Origin: an uncultured Algibacter sp.
GTDB lineage: Bacteria > Bacteroidota > Bacteroidia > Flavobacteriales > Flavobacteriaceae
Assembly (NCBI GenBank): GCA_937958265.1
Contig: CALGNX010000005.1
Location: forward strand, 1 to 64,000
DNA length: 64,000 nucleotides
Direction of reading: 5' to 3'
Shown here: positions 17,699-26,834 of the stretch, piece by piece
Numbering within the stretch: the first letter of the stretch is position 1
Layout of the letters: each line of letters begins with the position of its first letter
Made by a program: the position numbers and the translations under genes
Notes under the pieces: model-generated
Databases searched by the model: none
What the model saw: only the letters and a program-made list of their open reading frames with translations
Told to the model about the DNA's origin: nothing

Positions 17699-19048
17699 TT
17701 ATGTTATTGGATTTAAATACTTTTTGATTTCTCTATTTAAAAAGTAAGCGGTTACAATGGTTGCTAAAACATCTGAAATAGGAAAAGCTAGCCATACCCC
17801 TATCTCTCCATAGTAATTTGGTAAAATAAAAATAAGTGGTATGAAAAAAAAACCTTGTCGTGTTAATGTAAGTAGTAGCGCTTGTTTTGCTTTACCTACA
17901 GCTTGAAAATAAGCAGATCCTATAAGCTGTAAAGCGATAATTGGTGTTGCTGCAAAAACCCAACGCATAGCAGATGGTGTTTTTTCTAACACGTCTATAT
18001 TTGTTGTAAATAATTTAGTTATAGCTTCTGGAAACGCCATAAGTAATACAAAAATTAAACCGGCTAAACCGGCAGCGTATTTTATTGCTGTATAAATAAC
18101 ATCTTTAACCCTAGTATATTTACGTGCACCAAAATTAAAACCTGCAATAGGCAAAAAACCTTGTGTTATGCCATAAATTGGAAATAATGCAAACATGAGC
18201 ATACGACCTACAATAGCATAAGCCGTAACAGAGGTTTCTCCTCCTAAATTAAATAATATATTATTCATTAACAGATAAGTGATGCTTACAACTGCTTGCC
18301 TTGCTAGCGTTACGAAACCCAATGCGCCAATTTCTAAAACAATTGGTTTTCGTAAACTAAAATGCGACTTTAAGAGCTTCAAACTAGAGTTTTGGGATAG
18401 AAAAAACCATACTATAAAACCGAAACATAAACCATAGGATATTGTAGTTGCCCAGGCGGCTCCAGCCATGCCAAAACCCATAATTTTTATAAAAATATAA
18501 TCCAAAAAAAGATTTGAGATCGAGGGTATCATCATGGCATACATAGCAAATTTTGGCTTACCTTCAGCTCTAATCACTGTATTTCCCATCATGCTTAATG
18601 CTAGTAATGGCACACCATAAAGTATTATAGTGTAGTATATTTTTGCAGGCTTTAAAATAGCTCCTTTTCCACCAAATACTGGCACAATACCATCTACAAA
18701 CCAAAGACCAAAAAACACCATTATTATTGTAAACAACAGGGTTAATGTGATTTGATTTCCAAATGCTTCTAATGCTTTTTCAGGATAGTTTGAGCCTAAT
18801 GCACGTGAAATTATAGAAGACCCTCCAATACCAATAGCCATACCTAAGGCAGCTATAAAAAACGAGACTGGTAACACCACATTTATTGCAGCTATGGCGG
18901 TTGGACCAATCCATTGACCTACAAAAATAGTGTCCACTAATATGTTTAGAGACATAACTAAAATGCCTATAGAAGCCGGCACAGCTTGTTTTATAAGTAA
19001 TTTACCAATAGGGGCTGTGCCTAGCTCTTGCGATACCGCTGTTGCCAT
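17699..19048 (-). CDS. MATE-family efflux transporter within the hemH-hemJ operon
   Basis: 449 residues, about twelve transmembrane helices in two related halves, with the MATE-type N-terminus (GKLLIKQAVPASIGILVMSLNILVDTIFVGQWIG) and the internal repeat in the second half. MATE proteins export drugs or metabolites using a sodium or proton gradient. Its ATG overlaps the hemH stop codon by one base (TAATG) and hemJ follows 23 bases later, so it is translationally coupled to heme enzymes. That suggests, but does not prove, that it exports porphyrin, heme or a related toxic intermediate. A general drug-efflux role is the alternative. Confidence 0.9.
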   Translation of the reverse strand: MATAVSQELGTAPIGKLLIKQAVPASIGILVMSLNILVDTIFVGQWIGPTAIAAINVVLPVSFFIAALGMAIGIGGSSIISRALGSNYPEKALEAFGNQITLTLLFTIIMVFFGLWFVDGIVPVFGGKGAILKPAKIYYTIILYGVPLLALSMMGNTVIRAEGKPKFAMYAMMIPSISNLFLDYIFIKIMGFGMAGAAWATTISYGLCFGFIVWFFLSQNSSLKLLKSHFSLRKPIVLEIGALGFVTLARQAVVSITYLLMNNILFNLGGETSVTAYAIVGRMLMFALFPIYGITQGFLPIAGFNFGARKYTRVKDVIYTAIKYAAGLAGLIFVLLMAFPEAITKLFTTNIDVLEKTPSAMRWVFAATPIIALQLIGSAYFQAVGKAKQALLLTLTRQGFFFIPLIFILPNYYGEIGVWLAFPISDVLATIVTAYFLNREIKKYLNPIT

Positions 19049-20103
19049 TATGCAGTCGCAGTTTCGGTTTTAGATGTTTCCCATGCTTTTATCCACTTGG
19101 AGAGCAAATCTACAAATTCCTTATCATCATTTAAACAAGGGATAGTTGTAAATACTTCTCCGCCCACTTCGTGGAAAATTTCTTCGCCCTCCATAGCTAT
19201 TTCCTCAAGGGTCTCCAAACAATCACTAACAAATGCAGGAGTAACTATAGCCATATTTTTAATGCCTTCTTTTTTACCTAAGCGCTCTATAGTCCTGTCT
19301 GTATAGGGCTGTAACCAAGGATCGAAACCTAAACGCGATTGAAAGGATGTTGAAAATGTACCAGGTTTTAATTTTAGTTTTTCGCCAACCAACCTTGTTA
19401 CTTCTTTACATTGGTGTTTGTAGCAAAATTCGTGAGCCTCACTTGGTGTGTTACAACATTTACAATCTATTTTATCGCTAGGCTTACAGTGCGATTTTGT
19501 GACATCACTTTTTCTAATATGACGCTCTGGTACTCCGTGATATGAAAATAGCAAGTGTTCGTAATCTATCCCTTTTAGGTGATTTTTAATTGAATTTGCT
19601 AGCACCTCTATATAATCTGGCTTATTATAAAATGCTTTAATAGATTCTATTTTAAGTTTAGGAAAATGCGCAGCACGCACTTCCTCTGCTAAAACCGTTA
19701 TAGTTTCGGTTGTTGCCATAGCAAATTGTGGATATAATGGAAATAAAAGCACCTCATTAACCCCTTTGCTTACTAATTCTTCTAAGCCTTCTTTAATAGT
19801 CATGCTACCATAACGCATGGCTAATGCTACAGGGATATCTACATTTTGCTGAATGCCTTTTTGTAAGCGTTCTGATAATACAATTAATGGAGACCCCTCG
19901 TCCCACCATATTTTTTTATAGGCTTTTGCCGATTGTTTTGGGCGTGTATTAAGTACGATACCTTTAACCAGTAAATTTCTTGCCCACAAAGGCACATCTA
20001 TAACACGCTCGTCCATTAAAAATTCACCCAAATATTTTTTAACGTCTTTTGGCTCGGGACTGTCTGGAGAACCAAGATTAACAAGTAAAATTCCTTTTTT
20101 CAT
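19048..20103 (-). CDS. hemH: Ferrochelatase HemH with internal cysteine cluster
   Basis: 351 residues. It has the ferrochelatase core: LLVNLGSPDSPEPKDVKKYL at the start, catalytic H189 in SYHGVPERHI, FQSRLGFDPWLQPYT, and DCLETLEEI with the acidic residues near the active site. It inserts ferrous iron into protoporphyrin IX. Between about 204 and 232 there is an insert with six cysteines (C206, C214, C216, C217, C227, C232) that is not in the E. coli enzyme. This matches the known class of bacterial ferrochelatases that bind a [2Fe-2S] cluster through an internal segment. It is first in the hemH-MATE-hemJ operon. Confidence 0.95.
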   Translation of the reverse strand: MKKGILLVNLGSPDSPEPKDVKKYLGEFLMDERVIDVPLWARNLLVKGIVLNTRPKQSAKAYKKIWWDEGSPLIVLSERLQKGIQQNVDIPVALAMRYGSMTIKEGLEELVSKGVNEVLLFPLYPQFAMATTETITVLAEEVRAAHFPKLKIESIKAFYNKPDYIEVLANSIKNHLKGIDYEHLLFSYHGVPERHIRKSDVTKSHCKPSDKIDCKCCNTPSEAHEFCYKHQCKEVTRLVGEKLKLKPGTFSTSFQSRLGFDPWLQPYTDRTIERLGKKEGIKNMAIVTPAFVSDCLETLEEIAMEGEEIFHEVGGEVFTTIPCLNDDKEFVDLLSKWIKAWETSKTETATA

Positions 20104-20121
20104 AATCTTCTTTTAACATTA

Positions 20122-20129
20122 CAAAAATA
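20122..20129 (-). promoter_or_regulatory. Candidate -7 box of the hemH operon
   Basis: TATTTTTG on the minus strand, an exact TANNTTTG match 18 bases before the hemH ATG. No TTG lies at the usual distance upstream. Confidence 0.35.
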
Positions 20130-20352
20130 CGATTGATTTTTAAGAAAAAATAAAAAAAACCATTTTCAAACCTTGGAATACTTACAAAAACCTTGAATTT
20201 AGCATAATTTAGCTTTTAAAACTAGCTATCTGTTATCTAAAGAAAAGAGGCAACATTCACACTTATTTTACAAAAAAAGAAATTAAAACACTATGCCTGA
20301 AGCACAGGCAAAAAAATTAATTAAAACTAGATAACAGAACGTTAATTTCTCA

Positions 20353-20505
20353 TTATTTTTTTGCTATAGGGTGGTGCAACTTAATACGCTCCTCGTTATA
20401 ATCGCAGTCTTGAAAAATACCACAAGACACACCCGTTCTAACCAAAGATTTACCCTCCATATATTTTTTTGATAACGCTTCTATTTCTGGGCTAAGATAT
20501 TTCAT
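20353..20505 (-). CDS. 50-residue cysteine-containing small protein
   Basis: ATG at 20503-20505, then 50 codons beginning MKYLSPEIEALSKKYMEGKS and ending HHPIAKK. There is no signal peptide or membrane helix. It has a C-x5-C pair (SCGIFQDC) and a C-terminal L-H-H-P, so metal or heme binding is conceivable. It lies upstream of hemH and downstream of the lipoprotein gene, same strand as both. The frame fills most of the gap between them and reads like real protein, but no known family is recognised. Confidence 0.55.
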   Translation of the reverse strand: MKYLSPEIEALSKKYMEGKSLVRTGVSCGIFQDCDYNEERIKLHHPIAKK

Positions 20506-20586
20506 AATTATGCATTTTATTTTGTGTGAAGCAAGAAAGCATAGCCATTTTAAATAGCACTATTAATCTTTTCTTACACTAATTAT

Positions 20587-21327
20587 CTAATTCACTTGAG
20601 ATTTATTGTATACCCAACCTGGCAATTCTGCATCACTAAAATTCTGTTTTTTAGTTGTGTTTACATTAGCTAAACAGGTTAAGTTAATCATGTTCTTTAC
20701 ATGTAAAATATTATAAACTTTATCGTGCTCTGCTTTTCCAAATTGGCCAACTATACGGTCAATATCAACACTTTTATAAACATCGTTTTCTAATTTAAAG
20801 GCAAACATCGTCTTCACATCGCTTTCGTAAAACTCTGTATTTTTATCAAAATCGGACTCATTGTCCAAATAACTCTTACCCGCTACTAGCAAATACTCAC
20901 TACCAGATTTTTCGTGTCGCACACTAACAGTACCTCTAAATAATAAATGGAAATCTTTATGATTTAGCGCATCAATACCTTTTAAGTTTGTTTTGTTTTT
21001 TTCATAAAAATTCTCAAAATACACCGACGAATACTTTTTTATTTTACTTGTATTAACATATTTTAAATACGCCTCTTTCGTTTTAAAAAACGACGGTAAG
21101 TTTTTTGCAGCATAGCCCGCATACCAAACAGGAATAAAATCATTGTGCAACAATTCATGACTTCCTTTTTTTGTTATAATCGGATAATCGTAAACTCTTG
21201 GATTATAGAATTCATAATTACCTATTTTAAACAATTCACATTGATCTAATTTATCCACTTTAACTCCCGTTTTACAGGATGTTAATACATAAAAAACCAA
21301 TAAACATAAAAGTAGTGTTCTATTCAT
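20587..21327 (-). CDS. Lipoprotein of unknown function
   Basis: 246 residues with a lipoprotein signal: hydrophobic LLLCLLVFYVL then the lipobox LTSC with the lipidated cysteine at position 18. The mature part is polar and probably alpha/beta, with two further cysteines (C29 and one near the C-terminus, LTCLANV). No family is recognised. It lies in the heme region on the same strand as hemH, but more than 400 bases separate it from the araC-type gene and 80 from the small protein gene, so a link to heme is not shown. Confidence 0.7.
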   Translation of the reverse strand: MNRTLLLCLLVFYVLTSCKTGVKVDKLDQCELFKIGNYEFYNPRVYDYPIITKKGSHELLHNDFIPVWYAGYAAKNLPSFFKTKEAYLKYVNTSKIKKYSSVYFENFYEKNKTNLKGIDALNHKDFHLLFRGTVSVRHEKSGSEYLLVAGKSYLDNESDFDKNTEFYESDVKTMFAFKLENDVYKSVDIDRIVGQFGKAEHDKVYNILHVKNMINLTCLANVNTTKKQNFSDAELPGWVYNKSQVN

Positions 21328-21803
21328 AACCTAAAATATTACAGCCAATTAGAAACCCAATTTTTATCAAGTACTCTGAGCTGGCATTATTAAACAAAAA
21401 ATTAATCTAAAAAAAATTGCTAGAATTAGCTAACAATTACGAGGGAGGGTAAATGGATTAACTAGTGTAGATTTTAAGTGAACAACTAAAATTATAATTA
21501 TTAAATAAATATAATTCTACACCTGCAATTTACAACTGAAAGAGAAACAAGGAAATAAAAACGAACAACAAGAAGAAAAAAACGTTAAAATGCAATTCAT
21601 ACCACTTAAAATATAAAAGAAGGCTAATAATTCGTTTTTATCGCACCTCTATTTCAAAATAAAATAAAACCGTAGCTAAGGCTATGCTTTGATTTTATTT
21701 CTCATGTAGGCACGATATAATTCAAGTCCTTTAGCCTAACTTTAAATCATATTTGGTATTATTTAAAATATTTACAAAATTAAATATTAGGTGTAACAAT
21801 AAT
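21328..21803. other. Intergenic region with a long imperfect palindrome
   Basis: 476 bases between the lipoprotein start and the AraC stop. No gene is supported. It holds the 77-bp imperfect palindrome listed at 21640-21716. Confidence 0.5.
21640..21716. repeat. 77-bp imperfect palindrome
   Basis: Successive blocks mirror each other around a central TAGC-TAAG-GCTA: ATCG...CGAT at the ends, ACCT...AGG next, then ATAAAAT...ATTTTAT, then the core. It lies 88 bases beyond the AraC stop codon on the minus strand and could be the terminator of that gene or a structured repeat. It differs in sequence from the four-copy repeat family. Confidence 0.45.
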
Positions 21804-22724
21804 TTAACCTAAAGACATTACATATTTTTTAGGTGTTGTTCCATATTTTTTTTTAAACGCTGCAATAAAATGACTTGAAGTACTATAACCTACCTTTAAG
21901 CCAACCTCATTTACATTATCGTTGCCTGCCTCTAAAAGCTTACGCGCCACCTCCATTTTATAATCAAACAAGAAACTAAAAACGGTATCTCCATAAATTT
22001 GCTTAAAGCCCTCCTTTAACTTTTTAAGACTTAACCCTATTTCATCAGCCAATTCTTGGAGCGTTGGAGGCTCTGCCATTTCAGCAACTATAATATCTTT
22101 AGCCTTTCTAATTTTAATAACATTAGTCTCATCCACCAGAAATGGACACTGCTCGATATTAGCATCTTCACTTCTATTAAAGTACAAACTTAAAAGCTCG
22201 TATGCTTTACCCTTAAAATACAACGACTTAATAGAAAGGTTTAAATTAAAATTTATTAATTGGTTTAAAACAATAGCCATAGATGGCGAAATAACGCCAT
22301 CCTTATAATATTTTTTCCCCTTATTATCGTCACTTAAAAAAGTAATATAATCGGCCTCTTGAGAAAACAACCCATGGAAATTTTTTATTGAAATTAAAAT
22401 AGAAACCATCCAAGAATTTGGATTTATTTCCAAATTTATAGGCAAATCACGCTTAGGATTATACAACAATAGTGAGTTTTCTGCAAAAATATTAAGACGG
22501 TAAGCACCTCCATTAAAAACAAACTCACTTGAACCCTTGACACAAAAATGAAACTGAATAAATTCGCTATTTATTTCTCTAGTAAGCGATTGTACTCCGG
22601 CTGTGTCATTCTTATGTGTTAACACCAAAACACCATCATCAACCTTTGTTTCTTCAAAAGAACTTTCAGCGATACTTTTTAGTTTATTTTGAGTTTTAGC
22701 CATAATACTTCTATTTAGATTCAT
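21804..22724 (-). CDS. AraC-family regulator, PchR-like, divergent from hemA
   Basis: 306 residues. The C-terminal part has both AraC helix-turn-helix motifs (PTLQELADEIGLSLKKLKEGFKQIYG and VNEVGLKVGYSTSSHFIAAFKKKYGTTPKKY), most like the PchR/YbtA group that responds to siderophores or iron status. The N-terminal half is a degenerate cupin-type sensor. It is transcribed away from hemA, with both promoters in a 168-base gap, so control of the heme operon is likely. That role is inference. The first ATG (22722-22724) sits 36 bases after a good -7 box; an internal ATG seven codons later is possible. Confidence 0.87.
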   Translation of the reverse strand: MNLNRSIMAKTQNKLKSIAESSFEETKVDDGVLVLTHKNDTAGVQSLTREINSEFIQFHFCVKGSSEFVFNGGAYRLNIFAENSLLLYNPKRDLPINLEINPNSWMVSILISIKNFHGLFSQEADYITFLSDDNKGKKYYKDGVISPSMAIVLNQLINFNLNLSIKSLYFKGKAYELLSLYFNRSEDANIEQCPFLVDETNVIKIRKAKDIIVAEMAEPPTLQELADEIGLSLKKLKEGFKQIYGDTVFSFLFDYKMEVARKLLEAGNDNVNEVGLKVGYSTSSHFIAAFKKKYGTTPKKYVMSLG

Positions 22725-22760
22725 TCTATATAAACAACTAGTAATTGTCGGTAATCACTA

Positions 22761-22791
22761 CAAAAGTATACTAATTACAAAGTTATATCAA
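22761..22791 (-). promoter_or_regulatory. Promoter of the AraC regulator
   Basis: On the minus strand, TTG at 22789-22791, a 20-nt spacer and TACTTTTG at 22761-22768: a full match to the Bacteroidota TTG...TANNTTTG promoter, 36 bases before the start codon. Confidence 0.65.
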
Positions 22792-22862
22792 AAAAGCTAA
22801 ACAAAAAACTACAAACGACACTAAAAGTTCTTTAAGCGTTACTTTTTAACACAGCTTACCGC

Positions 22863-22870
22863 TACATTTG
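22863..22870 (+). promoter_or_regulatory. Candidate -7 box of the hemA operon
   Basis: TACATTTG is an exact TANNTTTG match, 22 bases before the hemA ATG, giving a very short leader. There is no exact TTG at the usual distance, which fits a promoter that needs an activator such as the divergent AraC protein. Confidence 0.5.
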
Positions 22871-22892
22871 CATTACAATTTTCAAGTATAGC

Positions 22893-24158
22893 ATGCAAAA
22901 GTATAATATTAGTAAGGGCGGTTCTTTTTATGCCATTGGTTTAAATTACAAAAAAGCCGATGCTGATATGCGCGGTCGTTATAGTTTAAATGACGCATCT
23001 AAACTAGCTCTACTAACTCAGGCTAAAGAAGATAATATTGAAAGTCTAGTAATAACATCCACATGTAATAGAACCGAAATTTATGGTTTCGCCCAACATC
23101 CCTTTCAACTCATAGAATTGCTTTGCAAAAACACTAGTGGAACAGTTGAAGAATTTCAAAAAGTAGCTTACATTTTTGAAAATGCAGATGCAATTTCTCA
23201 TATATTTAGAGTAGGATCGGGTCTAGACAGCCAAATTTTAGGAGATTTTGAAATTATTAGTCAACTTAAAATAAGTACAAAACTATCTAGAAAACATGGG
23301 TTGCTTAATCATTTTACCGAACGTTTGGTAAATGCCGTTATACAGGCCAGTAAACGCATTAAAACAGAAACAGATATTTCTTCGGGCGCAACATCTGTCT
23401 CCTTTGCCTCTGTTCAATATATTTTTAAGAATATTGAAGATGTTTCAAACAAAAACATACTACTATTTGGAACGGGGAAAATTGGCAGAAATACCTGTGA
23501 AAACTTAGTAAAACACACAGAGAACAAGCACATTACACTAATTAACAGGACTAAAAATAAAGCCGAAAAAATTGCAGGTAAATTCGATTTACTAGTAAAA
23601 GACTACTCTAACTTACAAGAAGAAATTAGTGATACTGATATTTTGATAGTTGCCACAGGCGCTCTACGCCCTACTATTGACAAGCATATTATACAAACTA
23701 AAAAACCGCTTTTAATATTAGATTTATCTATACCTAAAAATGTGAACGACAATGTTCAAGAGCTTAGCAATATATCCTTAATTCATTTAGATGATTTATC
23801 TCAAATTACAGATGAAGCCTTGGAAGCAAGAAAAGAACATATTCCTGCAGCAGAAGCCATTATAGAAGAAATAAAAATTGAATTTAATAAATGGCTAGAA
23901 ACACGTAAATTTGCACCAACAATAAAAGCTCTAAAACACAAATTATCAGACTTTGCTGCCGCTGAGTTAAGTACCCAGCGTAAAAAATATGATAATTTTA
24001 ATGAAGAGCAAGCCGAAATAATTAGTAAAAACCTAATTCAAAAAATAACAAATCATTTCGCACATCATTTAAAAGATAATACACTTTCTACAGATGATAG
24101 TTTGGAGTTTATTAAAAAAATATTCCAATTAGAAGAACAACACAAAATAAATGTCTAG
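22893..24158 (+). CDS. hemA: Glutamyl-tRNA reductase
   Basis: 421 residues. The catalytic cysteine is C58 in TSTCNRTEIY. FRVGSGLDSQILGDFEI is the active-site loop (with D where many have E), and the Rossmann NADPH-binding start is NILLFGTGKIG. A C-terminal dimerisation helix region completes the normal length. It reduces glutamyl-tRNA to glutamate-1-semialdehyde, the first committed step of tetrapyrrole synthesis by the C5 route. The next enzyme, HemL, is not in this window. The stop codon overlaps the hemC start by 8 bases, so the genes are translationally coupled. Confidence 0.96.
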   Translation: MQKYNISKGGSFYAIGLNYKKADADMRGRYSLNDASKLALLTQAKEDNIESLVITSTCNRTEIYGFAQHPFQLIELLCKNTSGTVEEFQKVAYIFENADAISHIFRVGSGLDSQILGDFEIISQLKISTKLSRKHGLLNHFTERLVNAVIQASKRIKTETDISSGATSVSFASVQYIFKNIEDVSNKNILLFGTGKIGRNTCENLVKHTENKHITLINRTKNKAEKIAGKFDLLVKDYSNLQEEISDTDILIVATGALRPTIDKHIIQTKKPLLILDLSIPKNVNDNVQELSNISLIHLDDLSQITDEALEARKEHIPAAEAIIEEIKIEFNKWLETRKFAPTIKALKHKLSDFAAAELSTQRKKYDNFNEEQAEIISKNLIQKITNHFAHHLKDNTLSTDDSLEFIKKIFQLEEQHKINV

Positions 24159-25728
24159 AACAATAAGAATTGGCACACGCGATAGTGAATTAGCACTTTG
24201 GCAAGCCAAAATAGTAAAAAAACTACTAGAAGAGGCCGGCCACAAAACCATATTAGTACCTGTAAAATCCACAGGCGACCTTGTTTTAGATAAACCACTT
24301 TACGAATTAGGGATTACAGGTATTTTTACTAGAACTTTGGATATCGCTATGTTAAATGGTGATATCGATATTGCTGTACACTCACTTAAAGATGTTCCAA
24401 CAATTTTACCAAAAGGTATTATACAAGCAGCAGTTTTAAAACGAGGTAATGTAAACGACACCTTAGTTTTTAACGATAATGAAGAATTTTTAGGAGCAAA
24501 AAAAGCAGTTATAGCAACCGGAAGTTTACGCAGGCGTGCTCAATGGCTAAATAGATTCCCAACCCATACCATTACAGATTTAAGAGGCAACGTAAACTCC
24601 CGTTTACAAAAACTACAAGACAGCGAAGATTGGAATGGTGCCATTTTTGCAGCAGCCGGTATTGGAAGAATAGGAATAAGACCAGAAGAGGCAATAAATC
24701 TCGACTGGATGATTCCTGCACCAGCACAAGGCGCAATCATGATTGCAGCTCTAGATGAAGACGACTTTATAAAAGAAGCCTGCGCTGAATTAAACCACAA
24801 GGAAACTGAAATATGTACCACAATCGAACGTACATTTTTAAACAAATTGGAAGGTGGTTGCACCGCTCCCATAGGCGCTTTAGCATATATTAAAGATGAA
24901 GAAATAAATTTTAAAGGTGTTTTATTAAGTCCAGATGGCACCAAAAGAATTGATGTAACCCGTGTTAAAAAACTAGGTGAACATAACGACATGGCTACAT
25001 ACTGCGCTAACTTTATTATAGAGCGTGGTGGCAAACGTTTAATGGACAAGATTAAAGAATCAGACAGAAAAACAAACGTTTACTCTACAAAAAGTTTCAC
25101 GAAAGACCAACGTTTATTATTTCATGAAAAAGTAGTTCCTGAAAGCTCCGATTTTGTAAAAATAAGCTTAAATCGTATTCCACCACGAATATTAAAAAAC
25201 GAAATTGAAAACGTAGTTATAACTAGCAAAAATGCTGTAGAATCCTTAACAACAAATTACTCAGCAATAGAATTACAGTTTAAAAATATTTATTGCGTTG
25301 GTAGAAGAACTAAACGTCTTATTGAAAATAAAATAGGTAAAGTAAAACATGCAGAAAAAAATGCAGAAAAACTAGCAAAATACTTAGTAGACCACATTGA
25401 AGGCACTAAAGTAACTTATTTTTGTAGTGATATTAGACTAGATGCTTTACCAAAAATTTTAGCCGAAAACAACATAACAGTAAACGAAATAGAGGCTTAC
25501 CAGACAAAATATGACGGTATTACGTTAAACACTTCTATTGAATCTGCAATGTTCTACAGCCCATCAACTGTTGAAAGTTTTGTAAACGCAAATAAAACTA
25601 AAGTTATCGCATTTTGTATTGGCGAAACTACCGCAAAAGAAGCTAAAAAATATTTTAGCGATGTGAGAATAGCAAAAGTTCCAACTGTAGAAAGTGTGAT
25701 TGAGTTGGTAAATAAACATTATATATAA
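24151..25728 (+). CDS. hemC: HemC-HemD fusion: hydroxymethylbilane synthase plus uroporphyrinogen III synthase
   Basis: 525 residues, the sum of two enzymes. Residues 1 to about 305 are porphobilinogen deaminase: RIGTRDSELALWQA, catalytic D81 in HSLKDVP, TGSLRRRAQ, and C237 in GGCTAPIG, which carries the dipyrromethane cofactor. Residues from about 335 on are a uroporphyrinogen III synthase (two alpha/beta halves; VVITSKNAVESL, FYSPSTVESF, AFCIGETTAKEAKK). The product can convert four porphobilinogens to uroporphyrinogen III without releasing the unstable hydroxymethylbilane. There is no stop or frameshift between the domains. It overlaps hemA by 8 bases and lies 69 bases before hemE. Confidence 0.95.
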   Translation: MSRTIRIGTRDSELALWQAKIVKKLLEEAGHKTILVPVKSTGDLVLDKPLYELGITGIFTRTLDIAMLNGDIDIAVHSLKDVPTILPKGIIQAAVLKRGNVNDTLVFNDNEEFLGAKKAVIATGSLRRRAQWLNRFPTHTITDLRGNVNSRLQKLQDSEDWNGAIFAAAGIGRIGIRPEEAINLDWMIPAPAQGAIMIAALDEDDFIKEACAELNHKETEICTTIERTFLNKLEGGCTAPIGALAYIKDEEINFKGVLLSPDGTKRIDVTRVKKLGEHNDMATYCANFIIERGGKRLMDKIKESDRKTNVYSTKSFTKDQRLLFHEKVVPESSDFVKISLNRIPPRILKNEIENVVITSKNAVESLTTNYSAIELQFKNIYCVGRRTKRLIENKIGKVKHAEKNAEKLAKYLVDHIEGTKVTYFCSDIRLDALPKILAENNITVNEIEAYQTKYDGITLNTSIESAMFYSPSTVESFVNANKTKVIAFCIGETTAKEAKKYFSDVRIAKVPTVESVIELVNKHYI

Positions 25729-25797
25729 AGTTTACAGACTACTAGCCGTTAGGTAACACAACTAACAACTGGTAATCTAAAACTAATAATCGAAACA

Positions 25798-26823
25798 ATG
25801 ATTAAAAACGATTTATTTTTAAGAGCATTAAAAGGAGAAACTGTAAACCGTCCACCCGTATGGATGATGCGCCAAGCAGGCAGATATCTTCCAGAATTTA
25901 TGGAGATTAAGTCAAAATACGACTTTTTTACACGCTGCCAAACTCCCGAGTTAGCAAGTGAAATTACAGTGCAACCAATAAGGCGCTACGGTATGGATGC
26001 CGCTATTCTATTCTGCGATATTTTAGTTATACCACAAGCCATGAATATTGAGGTACAAATGAAACCCAATTTCGGACCTTACCTACCAAACCCTATTCGT
26101 TCTCAAAAAGATGTAGATAATGTAATTGTACCCGATGTAAAAGACGCACTAAATTACGTATACGAAGCTATAAAAGTAACTAAGGAAAAACTTAATGATG
26201 ACATTCCACTAATAGGTTTTGCTGGCTCCCCATGGACTATACTTTGTTATTGCGTACAAGGCCAAGGCAGCAAAAACTTTGATAAGGCCAAAGAGTTTTG
26301 TTTTACAAACCCAATGGCGGCACATCAATTACTACAAAAAATAACAGACACCACCATTGCTTACCTAAAGGAAAAAGTAAAAGCAGGATGTAATGCGGTA
26401 CAAGTCTTCGATTCTTGGGGAGGCATGCTATCCCCTGTCGACTATCAAGAATTTTCATGGCAATACATACAGCAAATTATTGATGCCTTAAAAGACGAAA
26501 CCCCTGTAATTGCATTTGGTAAAGGCTGCTGGTTTGCACTAGGCGACATGGCCAAATCTGGAGCATCTGCTTTAGGTGTCGATTGGACCTGCTCTGCAAA
26601 AAATGCACGTTATTTAACAGGTGGTAATATAACCTTACAAGGTAATTTTGATCCTACACGGCTATTTTCCCCACCGGCAGAAATTAAGAAAATGGTACAC
26701 CAAATGATTAACGATTTTGGTAAAGACAAATACATCGTAAACCTTGGCCATGGCATTTTACCAAACATAGGTCTAGATAACGCCAAAGCATTTATCGATG
26801 CTGTTAAGGAATACGGTAATTAA
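25798..26823 (+). CDS. hemE: Uroporphyrinogen decarboxylase
   Basis: 341 residues, normal for HemE. The N-terminal signature [17 protein letters not shown], the substrate-binding [29 protein letters not shown] and the C-terminal NLGHGILPN are all intact. It removes four carboxyl groups from uroporphyrinogen III to give coproporphyrinogen III in the cytoplasm. It is third gene of the hemA-hemCD-hemE operon. A dispersed repeat copy begins 12 bases after the stop and so lies in its 3' untranslated region. Confidence 0.96.
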   Translation: MIKNDLFLRALKGETVNRPPVWMMRQAGRYLPEFMEIKSKYDFFTRCQTPELASEITVQPIRRYGMDAAILFCDILVIPQAMNIEVQMKPNFGPYLPNPIRSQKDVDNVIVPDVKDALNYVYEAIKVTKEKLNDDIPLIGFAGSPWTILCYCVQGQGSKNFDKAKEFCFTNPMAAHQLLQKITDTTIAYLKEKVKAGCNAVQVFDSWGGMLSPVDYQEFSWQYIQQIIDALKDETPVIAFGKGCWFALGDMAKSGASALGVDWTCSAKNARYLTGGNITLQGNFDPTRLFSPPAEIKKMVHQMINDFGKDKYIVNLGHGILPNIGLDNAKAFIDAVKEYGN

Positions 26824-26834
26824 AAACAATTTGA

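Noticed and set aside
22725-22892. Possible heme-responsive riboswitch or leader peptide before hemA
   Set aside because: The likely leader is only about 15 bases after the candidate -7 box, too short for a structured leader.
24540-25049. Minus-strand 169-codon frame inside hemCD
   Set aside because: Antisense shadow of a gene with conserved catalytic residues on the plus strand.
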